Source: Lingula anatina (lineage: Eukaryota > Brachiopoda > Lingulata > Lingulida > Lingulidae). Taken from it: a stretch of DNA of 51,360 nucleotides. Positions 9,679 through 22,900 of the stretch are shown here, piece by piece; within the stretch, counting starts at the first letter, position 1, and the number at the start of each line of letters is the position of its first letter. The notes beneath the pieces were generated by a model that did not search any database, had not been told where the DNA came from, and worked only from the letters and a program-made list of their open reading frames with translations. A program made the position numbers and the translations under genes. The stretch lies in NCBI RefSeq assembly GCF_001039355.2, contig NW_019775499.1:301481-352840 (forward strand), in the 5' to 3' direction.

Positions 9679-11759
9679 CACTTTTGCTACCTGAGTTTCA
9701 GAGAACTCACGGGGACTTTCATGACAGCTCTTACCGTTATGGAATATCATGAGAGATGACGGTCCAGGTCGGCGGGAACATCCTTAAACTCGAGGGAAAT
9801 TTAAGCTCTCTTCCTCTTCAAATAGCAAGACTTCACGGAGAAAGGAGTCCCCCAACTACGACCCCTCCTTGTTTGCAGTGTACTAGGCGATTTACCCAAC
9901 TACGAAAACATTTCAAAACAGCCATTGAATCGTATATTGTTTTGTATATATTTATTAATTAAATGATAATCGCTGTAAGTAAAGGTTTTTATACTATGAT
10001 AAGCTAAATCTAATTTGAATGCAAAAATCTAGTTTCTAATGTAAAAATGGAGTAGATAATTGTTTGGGATTAGTTTCGATCTCATTGCAAATTTTGTCCC
10101 ATGGAGTGTAAATACGCTTGTACATTTTGAAAATAATTTTAAATAAAGACACTAATTTTCTTCGTTTGTACTGTATAGTGCTTCCTGCAAATCACAAATA
10201 TAATTTCTACAAATATATAAAAAAATTAATATATATTTTCACGCTAGCAAACGTTATCAAATTTTAAGACTTTTTGGCTAAAAACCCGCCATTCAAAATG
10301 TATACCCCAGGAGCCTTGACTTGTAAGATTTTTTGTTAAACATTTTAGTTGCTGATTGCGTTCTTGGTCAATTATGGACGTTTCAAAGCGCATTCTAAGT
10401 ATGCCTTATTATTTTAATAAGAAAAAACGACTACGGCATGTTCAGATTTATTTTTAACGTGAACAGTTATTTCATTAAGTATGTAAATCGTCATATGTGC
10501 TTGAAATAACTTCAAAGGGGTTGTGTGATAGAATGTGATTTAAATGAAAGTTAGTATCTGCGTTGGTGATTATTTTTGATGTTCCATACAACAAATTACT
10601 CGTATGATGTTATATCAAGTCAAACAGTATCAACCTTGCAAACTTGAAATTCGGTAATTGATTTTAATCAATCATGAAATGAAAAACTTGAAAGAAAAGA
10701 CCGTCGATTAAATCAAAATCCTGCTTGAAAACGATTACATCAATGGAAGGAGTCGCTGTATGAAACAGAAAGACTTGCTGTATGACTTCTTTGAGTAAAA
10801 AGAATACCGATTTGATGAAAGGGGAAACTTCGTGTGCAATCCAAGTACATGTAAATTCCCTAAGCTATCATACAGCACCGAGAAAAATAACGGTATCTTT
10901 TAATTGAGCTACAGTCAGTAATACAGAGCTTACCGATCAAAATCAAAGCAATCGAAATATTATTGAGCCAAATATCGACTTCGTTCGAGGTCATAACTTT
11001 GGTTGTCTGGCATTTATTCATAAACTTTGGCTTTTGCAAAGATACTTATTTAAATAATCCTCAATCCAGACTTTATCTTCCATGTTAACTTATAAGTCAG
11101 ATTTCTCCAAGTGTTCATTACGATACATGATCATGAGTGTTCAGTCAAATACCAACGAGCGCCGTAAATCTCCCACGCTAATCCTTACAATTGTCTAAAC
11201 TTTTTCAACCATGGTTAACTTTTTGAATCGCAGTCTGATTTTTCACGTTCTTCACGCCAAATTACTTGTAAATACTGTCCTATTGCAAACGCAACGATTA
11301 TTATCAGGGTCAGTTTGACTACACATGTAACTCTCCTCCCAAAATACATTAATTGATTGATTAATTATTTTTTATTTATAATATACTACCACTAATAATA
11401 ATAATAACAACAATAAAGACGAAAATATCAGATCAAACCCCCCATGTACCCCGCCTGGCGCCCATGTAGTTCAGTTAGGCCTTTCATTTATTGTTTTCCA
11501 ACTGATTTGTAATGCCGCCAAAATCATTCTGCAGCTAGACCTATCAATTAGGCCCTACTCATAAATATCCAAAAACGCTTTCCGGACATCATTACGACTT
11601 TGAATTCAAGCTTTATATTTTCAAAATGAAATAAATAAATATTAATAAATATTAGTAAAAAAAAATACACATCCGAGGGTGCCACAATCAGGGATCTTGG
11701 GGATACCTCTCAGCAAGCTAAATTTAGAACATCTCACGTGATGAGGAAATTTACTAAAC
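9679..11759. other. Intergenic region between LDLa-LU and GH3 genes
   Basis: AT-rich, with no supportable coding sequence on either strand. The first 500 bp may be 3' UTR of the LDLa-LU gene, and the last 100-200 bp should hold the GH3 promoter. Confidence 0.6.
11734..11741. promoter_or_regulatory. TCACGTGA E-box (MiT/TFE or USF type) upstream of GH3
   Basis: A perfect 8-bp palindrome 18 bp before the GH3 start codon. TCACGTGA is the core bound by MITF/TFE and USF bHLH-zip factors. Use here is inferred from position only. Confidence 0.35.
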
Positions 11760-14700
11760 ATGGCGGTGTGTGGAGAGGCCGCCGTGGTGTTTTGGTTTTT
11801 ATTTTCGTCAATTCTTCCACTAATAGCCGATTTACCTTTCCGAAATACTTCGTTAAGCTGGGAGGATCGCGTGAACGATCTGGTGGATCGATTGAGCATC
11901 GATGAGTTAACGTTGCAGATGGCTAGCGGTGGAAGGGAATCTTCGGGTCAGGCGCCTGGAATCCCTCGCCTGGGTATTCACCCGTACATGTGGACACAGG
12001 AGTGCCTGCACGGTGTGGTGCATGCTAGAAGGTCCACGTCGTTCCCACAGTCTCTCGGACTAGCTGCTGCATTCAGGTATGATTCTGGATCAAAAATTTG
12101 TGATGTAACTCTAAACTTTTTAACGCTTTCCATGTTCAGTTCTCTTTATTTGTTTTTTTTTTAAAGATGTCATGGACATCATTGATACTAGAAGTTTTTC
12201 GTTCTTGTGCGCCTTGTGTCACGCTTAGTAGATGAAGGCATAAGTGAGAGGGGCAGAAAGCATGCAACACAAAATATATTTAGAGATGAAATACGGTGTG
12301 AACTAAAGTGCATTGTAGTTTATTGTAACTTTTTAAGTTAAACTTTATTTACAAATTAAAGTGTATAACGTAGTGATATACATTTATATCTCAAAATGAT
12401 GTTTAAAGCTATACTTTTCTTTCAGTCCCGAACTCATTTACAATGTGTCTAGAGCAATAGGCATGGAAGTACGGGCTATTCACAATAACCACACCAAGTA
12501 TGGTCAGTATGGAGATGACTCTGGACTGTCCTGCTTCAGCCCAGTTGTGAATATCATGAGACATCCATTGTGGGGAAGAAATCAAGTAAGTTTCGAATAA
12601 TATGTACATTGTATAAGTTATTGTCAGGTATTGTACTGCTTTATTTTGCATTTTTATTACAGAGGAGCAGCGACCTAAAATCAGTTTGACTTGATTCTCA
12701 TTTCTGCATTTTTATTGAATAAGTGGTTTTTAAAATTATGTCAACATAAGGCAATATCAAATTTTATCAAAAAATGATGTAGTTTTTGGTAAACTCAAAA
12801 TTCCATTTTCCAGTTTACATTTGTACATAAGGTTGTGCAATATATAATCTATATTTCAAGTCTCACTGAGTCAGTTATGACATAAGGTGACTACTGTATT
12901 AATGTTTTAAAAATATTCCTAGATGAACGCCTTTAGATTGTGTCATTTTGTTCATTAAAATTTTCCCAGCAATAAAGTATTCGTTAAACTCTTTTTCTAG
13001 GAAACCTATGGAGAGGATCCTTACTTGACCAGTGTTTATACTGACCATTATGTCCGTGGCCTACAGGGTGACCACCCCAGATATGTCCTGGCCAGTGCTG
13101 GGTGCAAACATTTTGATGCTTATTCTGGACCAGAAAACTCTTCTTTATATGATTCTGAGGTGAAAAAAATATGCTTAGGTCTTACTTATCTGAGGGTTGT
13201 TAAGGGCATTTTTATACGAGGATCGTTTTTTTAATGACACTGGCATGAGCACTGATGTAAAACAAAATACTCCTAGGTTTCATTGTTGTAAGGTTATTCA
13301 ACAAAGCATTTTTTTTTAAACTTTGACATAAGAAGCTCTCTGAATCCCAATGTGTTTATGAACATGAACTCATAACACAAATTTGCAGTGTATCCAATTT
13401 GCAAGGTACGAAGGCAAAATGTATAAATATCTGGAAACTGTTCTGTTATTCCATCAGACTAATTATTTCATAATGCATTTTTGTACTAGTCTAGTACTTG
13501 TGTTTCAGTTGCTCACTAAATGTGGCTAGATTTCATTACTTATTGAATACAATGTTTCAGATATCAGAGCGTGACTGGCACCTCACCTACCTTCCTGCTT
13601 TCAAGCAGTGTGTGAAGTCTGGCAGCCTGGGCTTCATGTGCAGTTACAATAAGTATGTGAAAAACAAAAAAGAAATTAAATTGCGCCATGATATTAAAGT
13701 TTGTCATGTGAAAAGGCTCATTACACACATATCTGGGTTTATTCTGTAGCATGCAGATCTTCTGATAAATAAAGACATTGTAAGATTGCAGTTATCTTAT
13801 GTTCATTTACAAGTTTTGTGATATAACATGAGACTAATGAAGTACATGGTTTATGAACATGGAACACTCATTACGTCTATGTTGCAGAGTCAATGGAATC
13901 CCTTCATGTGTCAATAGTAAAATGCTTGATAACATACTGAGGCAGCAGTGGGGTTACAAAGGGTACGTCATCAGTGATATGGGTGCACTGGAATTCATCA
14001 TCTCTGTCTTCAGCTATTACAACAACACCGTGGACACTGCTTCAGCAAGCGTTATGGCAGGGACAAACCTGGAGTTGCCTCACCGCTTGGCTCAAGATGG
14101 CGTGTTCATGTCTATTCCTAAAGCAGTCAGTGCCGGAAAACTGACATTTGATATAGTGAAAGAAAAAGCAAAGCCCCTCTTCTATACTAGGATGAGACTG
14201 GGAGAGTTTGACCCTCCTGAATTGAATCCATACAGTAAAGTTGATATCTCTGTAGTTCAGAGTTTGGCACACAGAGAACTGGCAGTGCAGGCAGCAGTGA
14301 AGAGTTTTGTGCTGCTCAAAAATACAGATAAATTTCTGCCATTTCAAAGGACATTTGAATCCATAGCTGTGAGTATTTATTAAATCTTTTATGTGTTCCA
14401 GCATTGAATTTTTTTTTTCGAAATGTTTTACAGGTTGATCTTTTTGTGATTACAATTACTATACTAAGGGTCCAAAAGTAAAACAAAATGAGGAAAAGTG
14501 TGACCTGTTGTGATAATTCCTTTATTTTTTTTCAGTAAACATTACTGAAAGAGGGGTTTGCATAAAGCTAGATTACATCTCATGATATTACACATTACTT
14601 TGAATGTGTCATTGAACTTTGTCATTTTTCTCAAATTGAAGTTTGCATTTCCAGGTTATTGGGCCTATGGCAAATAACACTGACCAATTATTTGGAGACT

Positions 14701-17672
14701 ATTCTGGGAATATCGACACTTCTGTAGCACTGAACCCCCTACAAGCATTGAGGACCAAAGCTCTGTACACAAAATTTACAGCTGGTTGCAAAGACACCGG
14801 ATGCGAAGAATACAACAATGAGACAATTTTAGAGACTGTATCCAAAACACAAATTATATTTCTTTGTTTAGGGACAGGTTAGTTGATTTGAAAAAATATA
14901 TAATTTAATCCAGCTCTGTAGTCAAAGGTTGACTTTTTGTTACAGGGGTCAAGTACACGCCAAAGGGAGAGATCAAGTAAATAATTATAAGGAAGCCTTG
15001 TCCACCTCAATCTGGCTACAGTTGTGTAGTTTTTGCCTGAAAGTAATGTGCATGATCACTACCAGTAGATACAGTTAATGACTTGCCAGTTAGTTTTATT
15101 TTCAAGTCGGCTATTCTCTGAAGCAATGGAAATATATGCGAAGAAACAAAATTTTCCATGATCCATTATACTTGATACTTAAAAAATCAGTTCACACGAT
15201 GGTTACTCTATCTTGGACCTTCTTCTTTCTTTGAATACAATCTTTAAAAGCAAGATGATTAGAAGAATATTTGAATCCAGTTATATTTCAGGTACTATGG
15301 TAGAAACAGAGGGCAAGGACCGCACAGACCTTCAGCTTCCTGGAAATCAGCCTCAGCTTTTGAAAGATGTCATGCAAGCAGGTATTATAGAAATATTGTT
15401 ACAATCACCAGGTGACACTAGATTGTAACATAGTTCTTGCCTCTGTGGCAAACAGTTGTGGTTTGGATACATCCTGGTTATTTGAATTCATGTCAAATGC
15501 AGTATCGGCACAATTGTTTTTGTTTTTTGTTTTTTTTTGTTTGATTTTGTCAAAAGATTGTGACCAGAACAAGTTCAACTTGTTTTAGGACAACCTCCAT
15601 ATTTCAATGTATTGTATTTCAGCTAATGGCATTCCAATTGTCCTGCTCTTATTCAATGCGGGACCACTAGAAATTTCTGCAGCGAGTCTCAATGACAGAG
15701 TGCCAGTTATCCTGGAGTGTTTCTTCCCTGGGCAGGCCACAGGAGAGGCTCTCAGACGGGTGCTGTGGTTGGAGGATCCCAAGGCCAATCCTGCTGGCAG
15801 GCTGCCTAACTCATGGCCAACATATTTAAGCCAGGTAGCAGCTATATCAGATTTATATCTAGTGTAATAGCATTGGTTTTGAAGTCTTTGAGTTGATTTA
15901 AATTAGACTCTATACAGTTCTTTTATTTTAGCTTATTGTTTACATTCTTCTTGCAATTTTATGGGCATTGGACAATAATTTTTTTGAAATAGCAACTTTT
16001 TAGAATTTCTTCAACTTGCAGTCTGAAAAGATATAATATAAATGAATTTTTGCAATAGATTTTGATAATGGCAATAAAATAAGCTATAATCTTACTGCAT
16101 TTTTTCATGAAAATTTTTTGACATGAAAGTAAAAAAACAAACTGAACATGTATGGCACACATTATTTCAGGTTCCCTCAATCTACAATTACAGCATGGCA
16201 GGTAGAACATATAGATACTTTGAGGGATCTTTACAGTACCCATTTGGCTATGGGTTATCCTATACCACCTTTAGCTATACTGCAATAGATGTATGGCCAC
16301 AGACTGTTCTAGCAGGGGGCAGTGTATCAGTCACAGTTGGGCTGACCAACACAGGAATGTATGATGGAGATGAGGTATATTATTGTTAATGGAAGAGCAA
16401 TCCCATTGTATTTTCCCCCTATGCAGCATTATTTGTCTTCTCTTATAGTGCCCTTTCCACTTTTACCAATATAGTTCAAGGATTTTGAGTTGTGAAGTTC
16501 ACTTATTTATTTATTCTTTTGCATATGTGTGAGATATGAAAAAAAAGTTTTTGGAGGGAAGAAATTGTAATTCTGAAAAATACCTGTCAATTAGTTATTT
16601 CATACTTTCAGTTTATAGGCATACACATCCAGTTTTTTGACTGTTTCAGAATATTCACACCTTGTTTATGCGCTTTATATTTACTTGATTATATAGCCAC
16701 ATGGAACACATTTTCTCATGTTTTTTTTTAAGGAGAAATTGTCAGCTGCTCTTTTATAATTTGTTCCCAGGTTATTCAGCTATATATATCCTGGCCAGAT
16801 ACAAAGGAGAAAATGCCCAGGGTCCAACTAGTAGGATTCAAGAGAATATTTATAAAAAGTCTACAAGAAATTAAGTACAAATTTACAATAACAGCTGATG
16901 AAATGGCTGTGTGGAATGAAACATTTGGATTTCTTGTTGAACCAGGTAAGTGTTATAATTGGGTATCTTCATTACTGATATTTCAAACCTTATGCATCAA
17001 CATTTGAAGTAATGCTGACAAAGGCATCGGTTATGGAAATGTATTTTGACTTAAATCAAATTTAATAAGTAATTACCATGATAAAACATGGACCAGTCCC
17101 AGCCCATAGATATATTGCACATATAAGGTCACATTTTCAGTCAGGTTAGCAGGCTATGTGATAATAGTCTAATAAGACAGCCAAGAAATATTATCCCTTT
17201 GTTATTTTGCCCACCTCAAATGTAAATGAGTCAAATCCAATGCCATTAGTTTGGATTTATTCTAATTGTGAGATATCATAAACTTATTGTTGGCTGACTC
17301 AGTAGTAGTGCAGTAAGTCAAAACAGCTTTACTGGAAATGTGGTCTATATGAGGTATACCTAACAATGAGTGTTAGCGTTATTGTTATCCAAGTTTGTAT
17401 TCACTTACATCATGCAACACAGTATAGAATACCACACTTGGCACATAAGCATTAAGAGATTCTGTTGTCATAATTATTATTCGTTGTGTAAAAGAATCCT
17501 ACAAAAGTGAACAGTTTTTCATTTAGATGAACAATGGTGAAAGAATAATATCAGCAATTGGATTTCTGTATTTTAATCAGGAATTATCCAGGTGTATGCA
17601 GGAGGACAGCAGCCAATGCAAAGTAGTGCATCCAACAATATCCTCAGTGCTAGTTTCAAGGTTGTGAAGTGA
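11760..17672 (+). CDS. GH3 family glycoside hydrolase, beta-D-xylosidase type
   Basis: Eleven coding exons, all phases consistent: 11760-12076, 12426-12585, 13001-13159, 13561-13652, 13888-14368, 14655-14877, 15292-15381, 15623-15834, 16171-16374, 16771-16945, 17581-17672; 734 residues, close to plant and fungal GH3 beta-xylosidases. A signal peptide (about 1-23, ending LPLIA) and many N-glycosylation sequons indicate secretion or lysosomal delivery. The GH3 N-terminal domain shows QECLHGV, FSPVVNIMRHPLWGRNQ, ETYGEDP (from 160), the substrate-binding GCKHFDAY (K195-H196), SYNKVNGIPSC and YVISDMGAL, whose D273 is the expected catalytic nucleophile. Next come the GH3 C-terminal alpha/beta-sandwich domain (FVLLKN, VIGPMANN, GKDRTDLQLPGNQ, FFPGQATGEA) and a fibronectin-III-like domain (about 590-720, YPFGYGLSYTTF). 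I infer hydrolysis of beta-linked xylosides or related sugars. The exact substrate cannot be read from sequence. Confidence 0.93.
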
Positions 17673-19182
17673 ATCTTCTGAATTTCAGTCCATGAAAGCA
17701 GATGAGGTATGTGTCACGTGCCAACAAGTAACATTTTTCTGGATGGACTTCAGTGTCCTTTTGCTGAGGAGTATATCCAGTTGCTAGGAAAGATGGAGTG
17801 AATTTCAGATTTAAACATAATATCAATAACTACTCACAATGGAGCATGGGAATTTTATTTTTTATAACTACATGATTTTGCCTGTAGCTTGAAACACCCA
17901 ATTCGACTCAATATCTTCTCTAACTTCTCTATGTCCAACAATAGGAGTCCTAAAATGCATCGACAGAATACAGCTTTTTAGAGTCTGCAGTCTCACAGGA
18001 AAGGTAATAGAGCCCCCCCCCCCCTTTGCCCCTGCAAATGTGATCAAGGAATACAATTCTTTATGCATATATATAAATGGCATGGTGCTTATGTATTAAA
18101 TTGGTGCTTTTGAAGGATTGTGCAGGCCTGACTGCTTCATAATTTATGTGCAGTACAAAAAAAACAAAAAAAAACAGCTTACATGGGAGCAAATTTAAAG
18201 TAATTAAGATATGTTAATGGGGGACATCTTCAAAAAGATGACAGATCAAATGATTGTTCAGTCATGTTCCAGTCTAGACCTCTGTTCCTAAAAATCTATA
18301 TGTACACATGCTGGTTTTCTCAGATATTTTATGTTATTATTATGTGCCAGGTTGGATAAGAATGCCATTTTCCCCATGAGAAATACCATGAGGGATTCAA
18401 GAAGTTGGGCTCCTCATGGCTTTTTAAGTGGGACAGAAGCTTTTAAGTATTATACTGATTGTCATACCTTGCTCTTTTCTTGTTTAAACATATTATTTGA
18501 AAGTTTTTTCATCATATACAGCTGAAATACATGAGCTGTTCAAAACAACCAATTATTCTTGCATAATGTAGATTCATTGCATTATTGATGTTTGAACAGT
18601 GATATAGATTTTTCGAATAATTTTTTTTGTAATATTTTATATTGTTCATTTTAATGTTTAAGAACTTTACAACAACTGTCACTTTTTTTAAATTTTAGTT
18701 AGAAGGATATGTCAAAATATGTATAATTTAAATTTAAAAGTACAGGCATATCTACATACTATTAGACAGAATTGTATAACAACTAGATTTTCTTGTGCCC
18801 TTTGTTTTACTTTGGCCCAGAGCAAGTTTCTATATGATGGTTAATTTTATGGCAGTTCATATCAGTAATCATGTGAGCTTTACAGCATCTGACAAACAGG
18901 TGGAGATATGCCTTTTATAAATGATAAACTGGAATCTTAGATGCATTGTGCATTTTTACATTTTCTCTTGAAAGTTGGTCAGTGCAATGGATATACTTTT
19001 CATATTTTTTAATTCGACATTCTAACACAGTTTGGTGCTTTCTGTTGGGAAGAAGTTTAAAAGACACTTCAACAGCAAAATTAAAACAAATTTGAAGCTT
19101 TTATTTTCAAAATGTAACAATTGGTGACAAAAATTATTAAATACTTCATTGTAGCCATACGAAATATTTAAGTTATCATTGC

Positions 19183-19188
19183 AATAAA
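19183..19188 (+). terminator. Candidate polyadenylation signal of the GH3 gene
   Basis: AATAAA about 1.5 kb after the GH3 stop codon, followed by a T-rich stretch (TCTCTCTGCTTTT). Another AATAAA lies at 19278. Confidence 0.35.
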
Positions 19189-19418
19189 AATCTCTCTGCT
19201 TTTAATATGCATTTTAATGCAAACCATTCTTAATCAAAAAGTCAATTATAAAAGGTGTACAATTGTAAATGTAGGTAAAATAAACTTTAAATTTATTTTT
19301 TTGAAGTGAATGAATTCCTATCATTTTTTAAAGCTGATATTTTTAAAAGCAATTTTTGATTGTAAAATGTATTAATCATTTTGGTCATGTAACAAAAATT
19401 GGTAAAAATGTATACTCT

Positions 19419-19424
19419 TTTATT
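19419..19424 (-). terminator. Candidate polyadenylation signal of the aminopeptidase gene
   Basis: Minus-strand AATAAA about 0.5 kb past the stop codon at 19946-19948. Confidence 0.3.
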
Positions 19425-19945
19425 GTTCTTTGCTTAAAAGACATTTTTTTATTTGAACTTCACTTTATAAATGAACTTCACTTTTGTTCATGACTAAGAA
19501 TGCATCAAAAATGTCCAATTTTAGAATAATTTTTTAAAAATTGTGGTTTGACAATGTTGAAAATCATATTCAGTTTATCAAACATTGAGTTGAATTCTGA
19601 GGTAAAATGAAAAAATTCATATAAATTTAACTATGTTGTGGCACAACTGGCAAGAATTATTGAAAATGTATATTTATGCCAATAACACTTCATAGATCCA
19701 CAGAACACAACTGTAAGTATGTCTAACGTCTGATGTAAAAAAAGTCCCCACACTATCAAAAGATGTACAAGCTGGGACATAATGCTCATGACTATGTCTT
19801 TTATGTAATATTTCTCTGAAAATCACAAACCTTATAGGAAAGATAAATCTTAATTTTAGCAAACAAACTGCAGTTTATAAAACAAACAGTAAAATGGCAC
19901 ACTTAAAAGCATGATAAAACTACACAAAAATATTTGTTCTGCATC

Positions 19946-22900
19946 TTACAGTACTCTACTTATAACCACCAAACAGAATGCCAACAGCATGTTGGCTGTC
20001 AAAAATGCCTGTCCACTAGTAGAAATCTGTTGGACACGGGCCTCCATCCACTTGTACGCCTCAGTCTTGCCAGCTGCTTGCAGGACTTTGCCAACCTTCT
20101 CCATACACTCGGCATGGTAGTCATTAAGCCATTTTGTCTGATATAAAAAATAAGTGAATGTTTAATGTTTTGTTTTATTGTTTTGTATATGATCACTTCA
20201 TATGAAAGAAGAAAAGAAAGGCAGAGAGATTCATTATGATTATAGGACCATTCCCCTAGATACATCGGCCTATGGGGATCGACCCCATTCTGCAGAAACT
20301 CGTGTTAAGTCCCATCTGCTTAACAGATTAACGCACCTTCTCCTAATAAGTAGAATACAGAAAACTTGGTGATTATACAAACACGATGGGAAACAAGAGG
20401 AGGTGTGGCATTCAGTTAAGCTAATTGCACTTAGCAGGAGACCATGGGGAGTTAGGTCAATCCACGTAGATCACTGACGTGTCTATGGGAATGGGGTCTT
20501 AAACAATGTGAAGTCACTACATACTTGCTCTGTCAGGATATTGTCACTCCATTTAAGATAGAATTGTGACATTTTGATACCCACAACACATCATCACCAA
20601 TGAGCCTGACTGCATTTTAAAATTTAAAAAATAATAAAAGATTGAAAGGGAGTATGTTAGATATTCCATATATCCAAGTTATGTTCAAATGTTTTAACTT
20701 ATTAAGTAAAGGCATTGAATAAACCGTATGTTACTTACTTGTTTGTCATCCAGTAAATCATACTTGATAAGGTGAGTCTCAAAGGGAACCAGTGTAACTG
20801 GCTTAAAAGTGAGGTAAGTCTTGTTGCCAAAATTGTTCTGAAATATAACAGCCCATTTCAATATGTAATACAAATGCTGCTGTAAACAACTCTTTTTTTT
20901 TCTTTTTATGACATGTTTGTTTGCAGTTTTTTTAAATGTTTTAAAAAGGGAGATGATTCCTGATACTATACTAGAGCATCTTGCCCAAAATTACTTACTG
21001 GTGTATTTGCTTTGACCACCATGACTATAGTCTCTAGACGGACTCCAAACTGGTCAGGTTCATAGTAACCTGGTTCTGCAATGAGACAAAAGGTAGTTGT
21101 AAAGGTGTGCATGTAGATACAAATAGTGGGTATTTATAATATATACGTACATATTCAAGTTAGAAAAATTAGGTGAAATATTAATCAGTACTGTAGTATA
21201 ATAATTTTTACACAAAACAAAGAACAGGAAAAACATGTTAATGATATCATGGTATCTTACACAATTTAGAATGTGCTGTTCATCTTAATATTTAAATAAA
21301 TCAAAACTGAACTGAAATTTGAAATGACCATTTAAGCATAGTGAACATGTATGTTAGAGATAGGATAGTATTTAGTAAATAACATTTAAACAAATATTTA
21401 CATCTGTATGATTAATTCTACCCATTGTATATTTTGTTTATAATGAGAAAGGTTACCAAATTTATTTAATATAAATGTCTGTACAGTCTTAGCTGGCTGT
21501 TAAACATAGTTGAGGATGCCAATGATGCTTTTATTTTCATCAATTGTGTTTGACATTGAACAGCTTTCGTTTAAAATTCTATCTGTAACTAGTTTAAACT
21601 TCCACCAGAATATTTCAAACACATTATTCTTTACATACCATCTGACAAAAACATTCCTTCATATAGTGGGGATCGCAAAGGGCTAGTACCAGAGGAAATG
21701 CTTGCTGGTCCTATAAACATGCATGTTAGTTATGTTATTTTCTGGAAGACACACTAGAAAATTCCCATTGCAGAGGTAAACCAAGCCATTTTCCTCTGCA
21801 GGCAGGGCCAACATTGTAGCAATTTCTGCAGGCAAGGCCAACATTGTAGCAATTTCTGCAGGCAGGGCCAACATTGTAGCAACTAAATGCTAGTAAAGCT
21901 TAAACAGACTTTTTATTCAGAAAGCATTCATGCAAAATTAAAACAGGTATGTAGGTTAGGGAGAGAAGAGAAAAGCGCTTGTCCAAAGGATGAATTCAAC
22001 TTGTTCCATCAAGGACATGGCTTTACAGCATTCAGCAATGTTCTTGCATTGCTTTAATTCATCCTTGAAACCTTCATCATCTGTATGTAATTGACTCCAG
22101 TAGGTAATTACCAAGAACCAATTCAAAATTTGAAGGCACCATGCATTTTGATTTCCATTTTACACATGTGGAAATCTTGGTTGCCATCAAGATCTGGCAC
22201 TAGTTGTACCAGGACAAACAGCAGTCCTTTCTCTATATAAGTACAGTATTATAGGTGTTGTCCTTTGATCCAGGCAAGTCTTTATCAGTCTGTGCCCTTG
22301 GGGACATCAGAGCCAAAGAATTAAATAGCCATAAGTAGACACTGGCCAGTTACTGAACAAATTTTAAAAGAATTAGGCCTACAAGCCCAGCTTTGGGCAA
22401 CTTCACAGGCATTTGGTGTGTGCAGCCAGTGCTAACAGCTATATCCACTTTTATACAGTGTGGTATTAACATTGTTATGTGGATGAGTCAGTGATATTTC
22501 TTTGCCACAAGGCTGCAATTGCATAAGGAGAGAATTGGGAAGACAGCAAGACCATGCAATATCTTGTCAGAATATTTGACAAGAAACATACCGATTGACA
22601 AAAACATGCCAGCAGCAAAAGGACCATCCCGTACACTATATGCTTTATATACAGTATATGGGGGACCTGAAATTGGACAAAACAAAATGAGCACATTGTT
22701 TCAAATTCTAGAAGCTTGCTCCTTTGTGTTGCTAATGACTGTCTATGAGGCATGTGTCCTGGATCCAGGTAAGAAATTTGTTCCATTGAACAATTTTGCT
22801 GGAAATGCTGCAGTGAGAGACCAACATCCTGAAATAATAGTGACTCTAACAGACATGAGGGTAATTTTTTGTCTTATTTCTTGGACAGGAGGCACTGCCA

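Larger units (their letters stand above)
17673..19945. other. 3' UTRs and spacer between convergent GH3 and aminopeptidase genes
   Basis: No coding sequence seen. Plus-strand AATAAA signals at 19183-19188 and 19278-19283 could end a 1.5-kb GH3 3' UTR. A minus-strand AATAAA (TTTATT at 19419-19424) could end the aminopeptidase transcript. The transcripts may therefore end only 150-250 bp apart. A poly-C run lies at about 18015-18024. Confidence 0.5.

Noticed and set aside
9711-9722. NF-kappaB-like GGGGACTTTC after the LDLa-LU stop
   Set aside because: It lies in the probable 3' UTR or downstream flank, lacks the final consensus base and stands alone.
21683-21874. Repeated [10 protein letters not shown] peptide on the minus strand
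   Set aside because: It is a by-product of the 30-bp tandem repeat, whose length is a multiple of three. It is intronic.
21791-21880. Possible CRISPR-like array
   Set aside because: Repeats are directly adjacent with no spacers, and the genome is eukaryotic.
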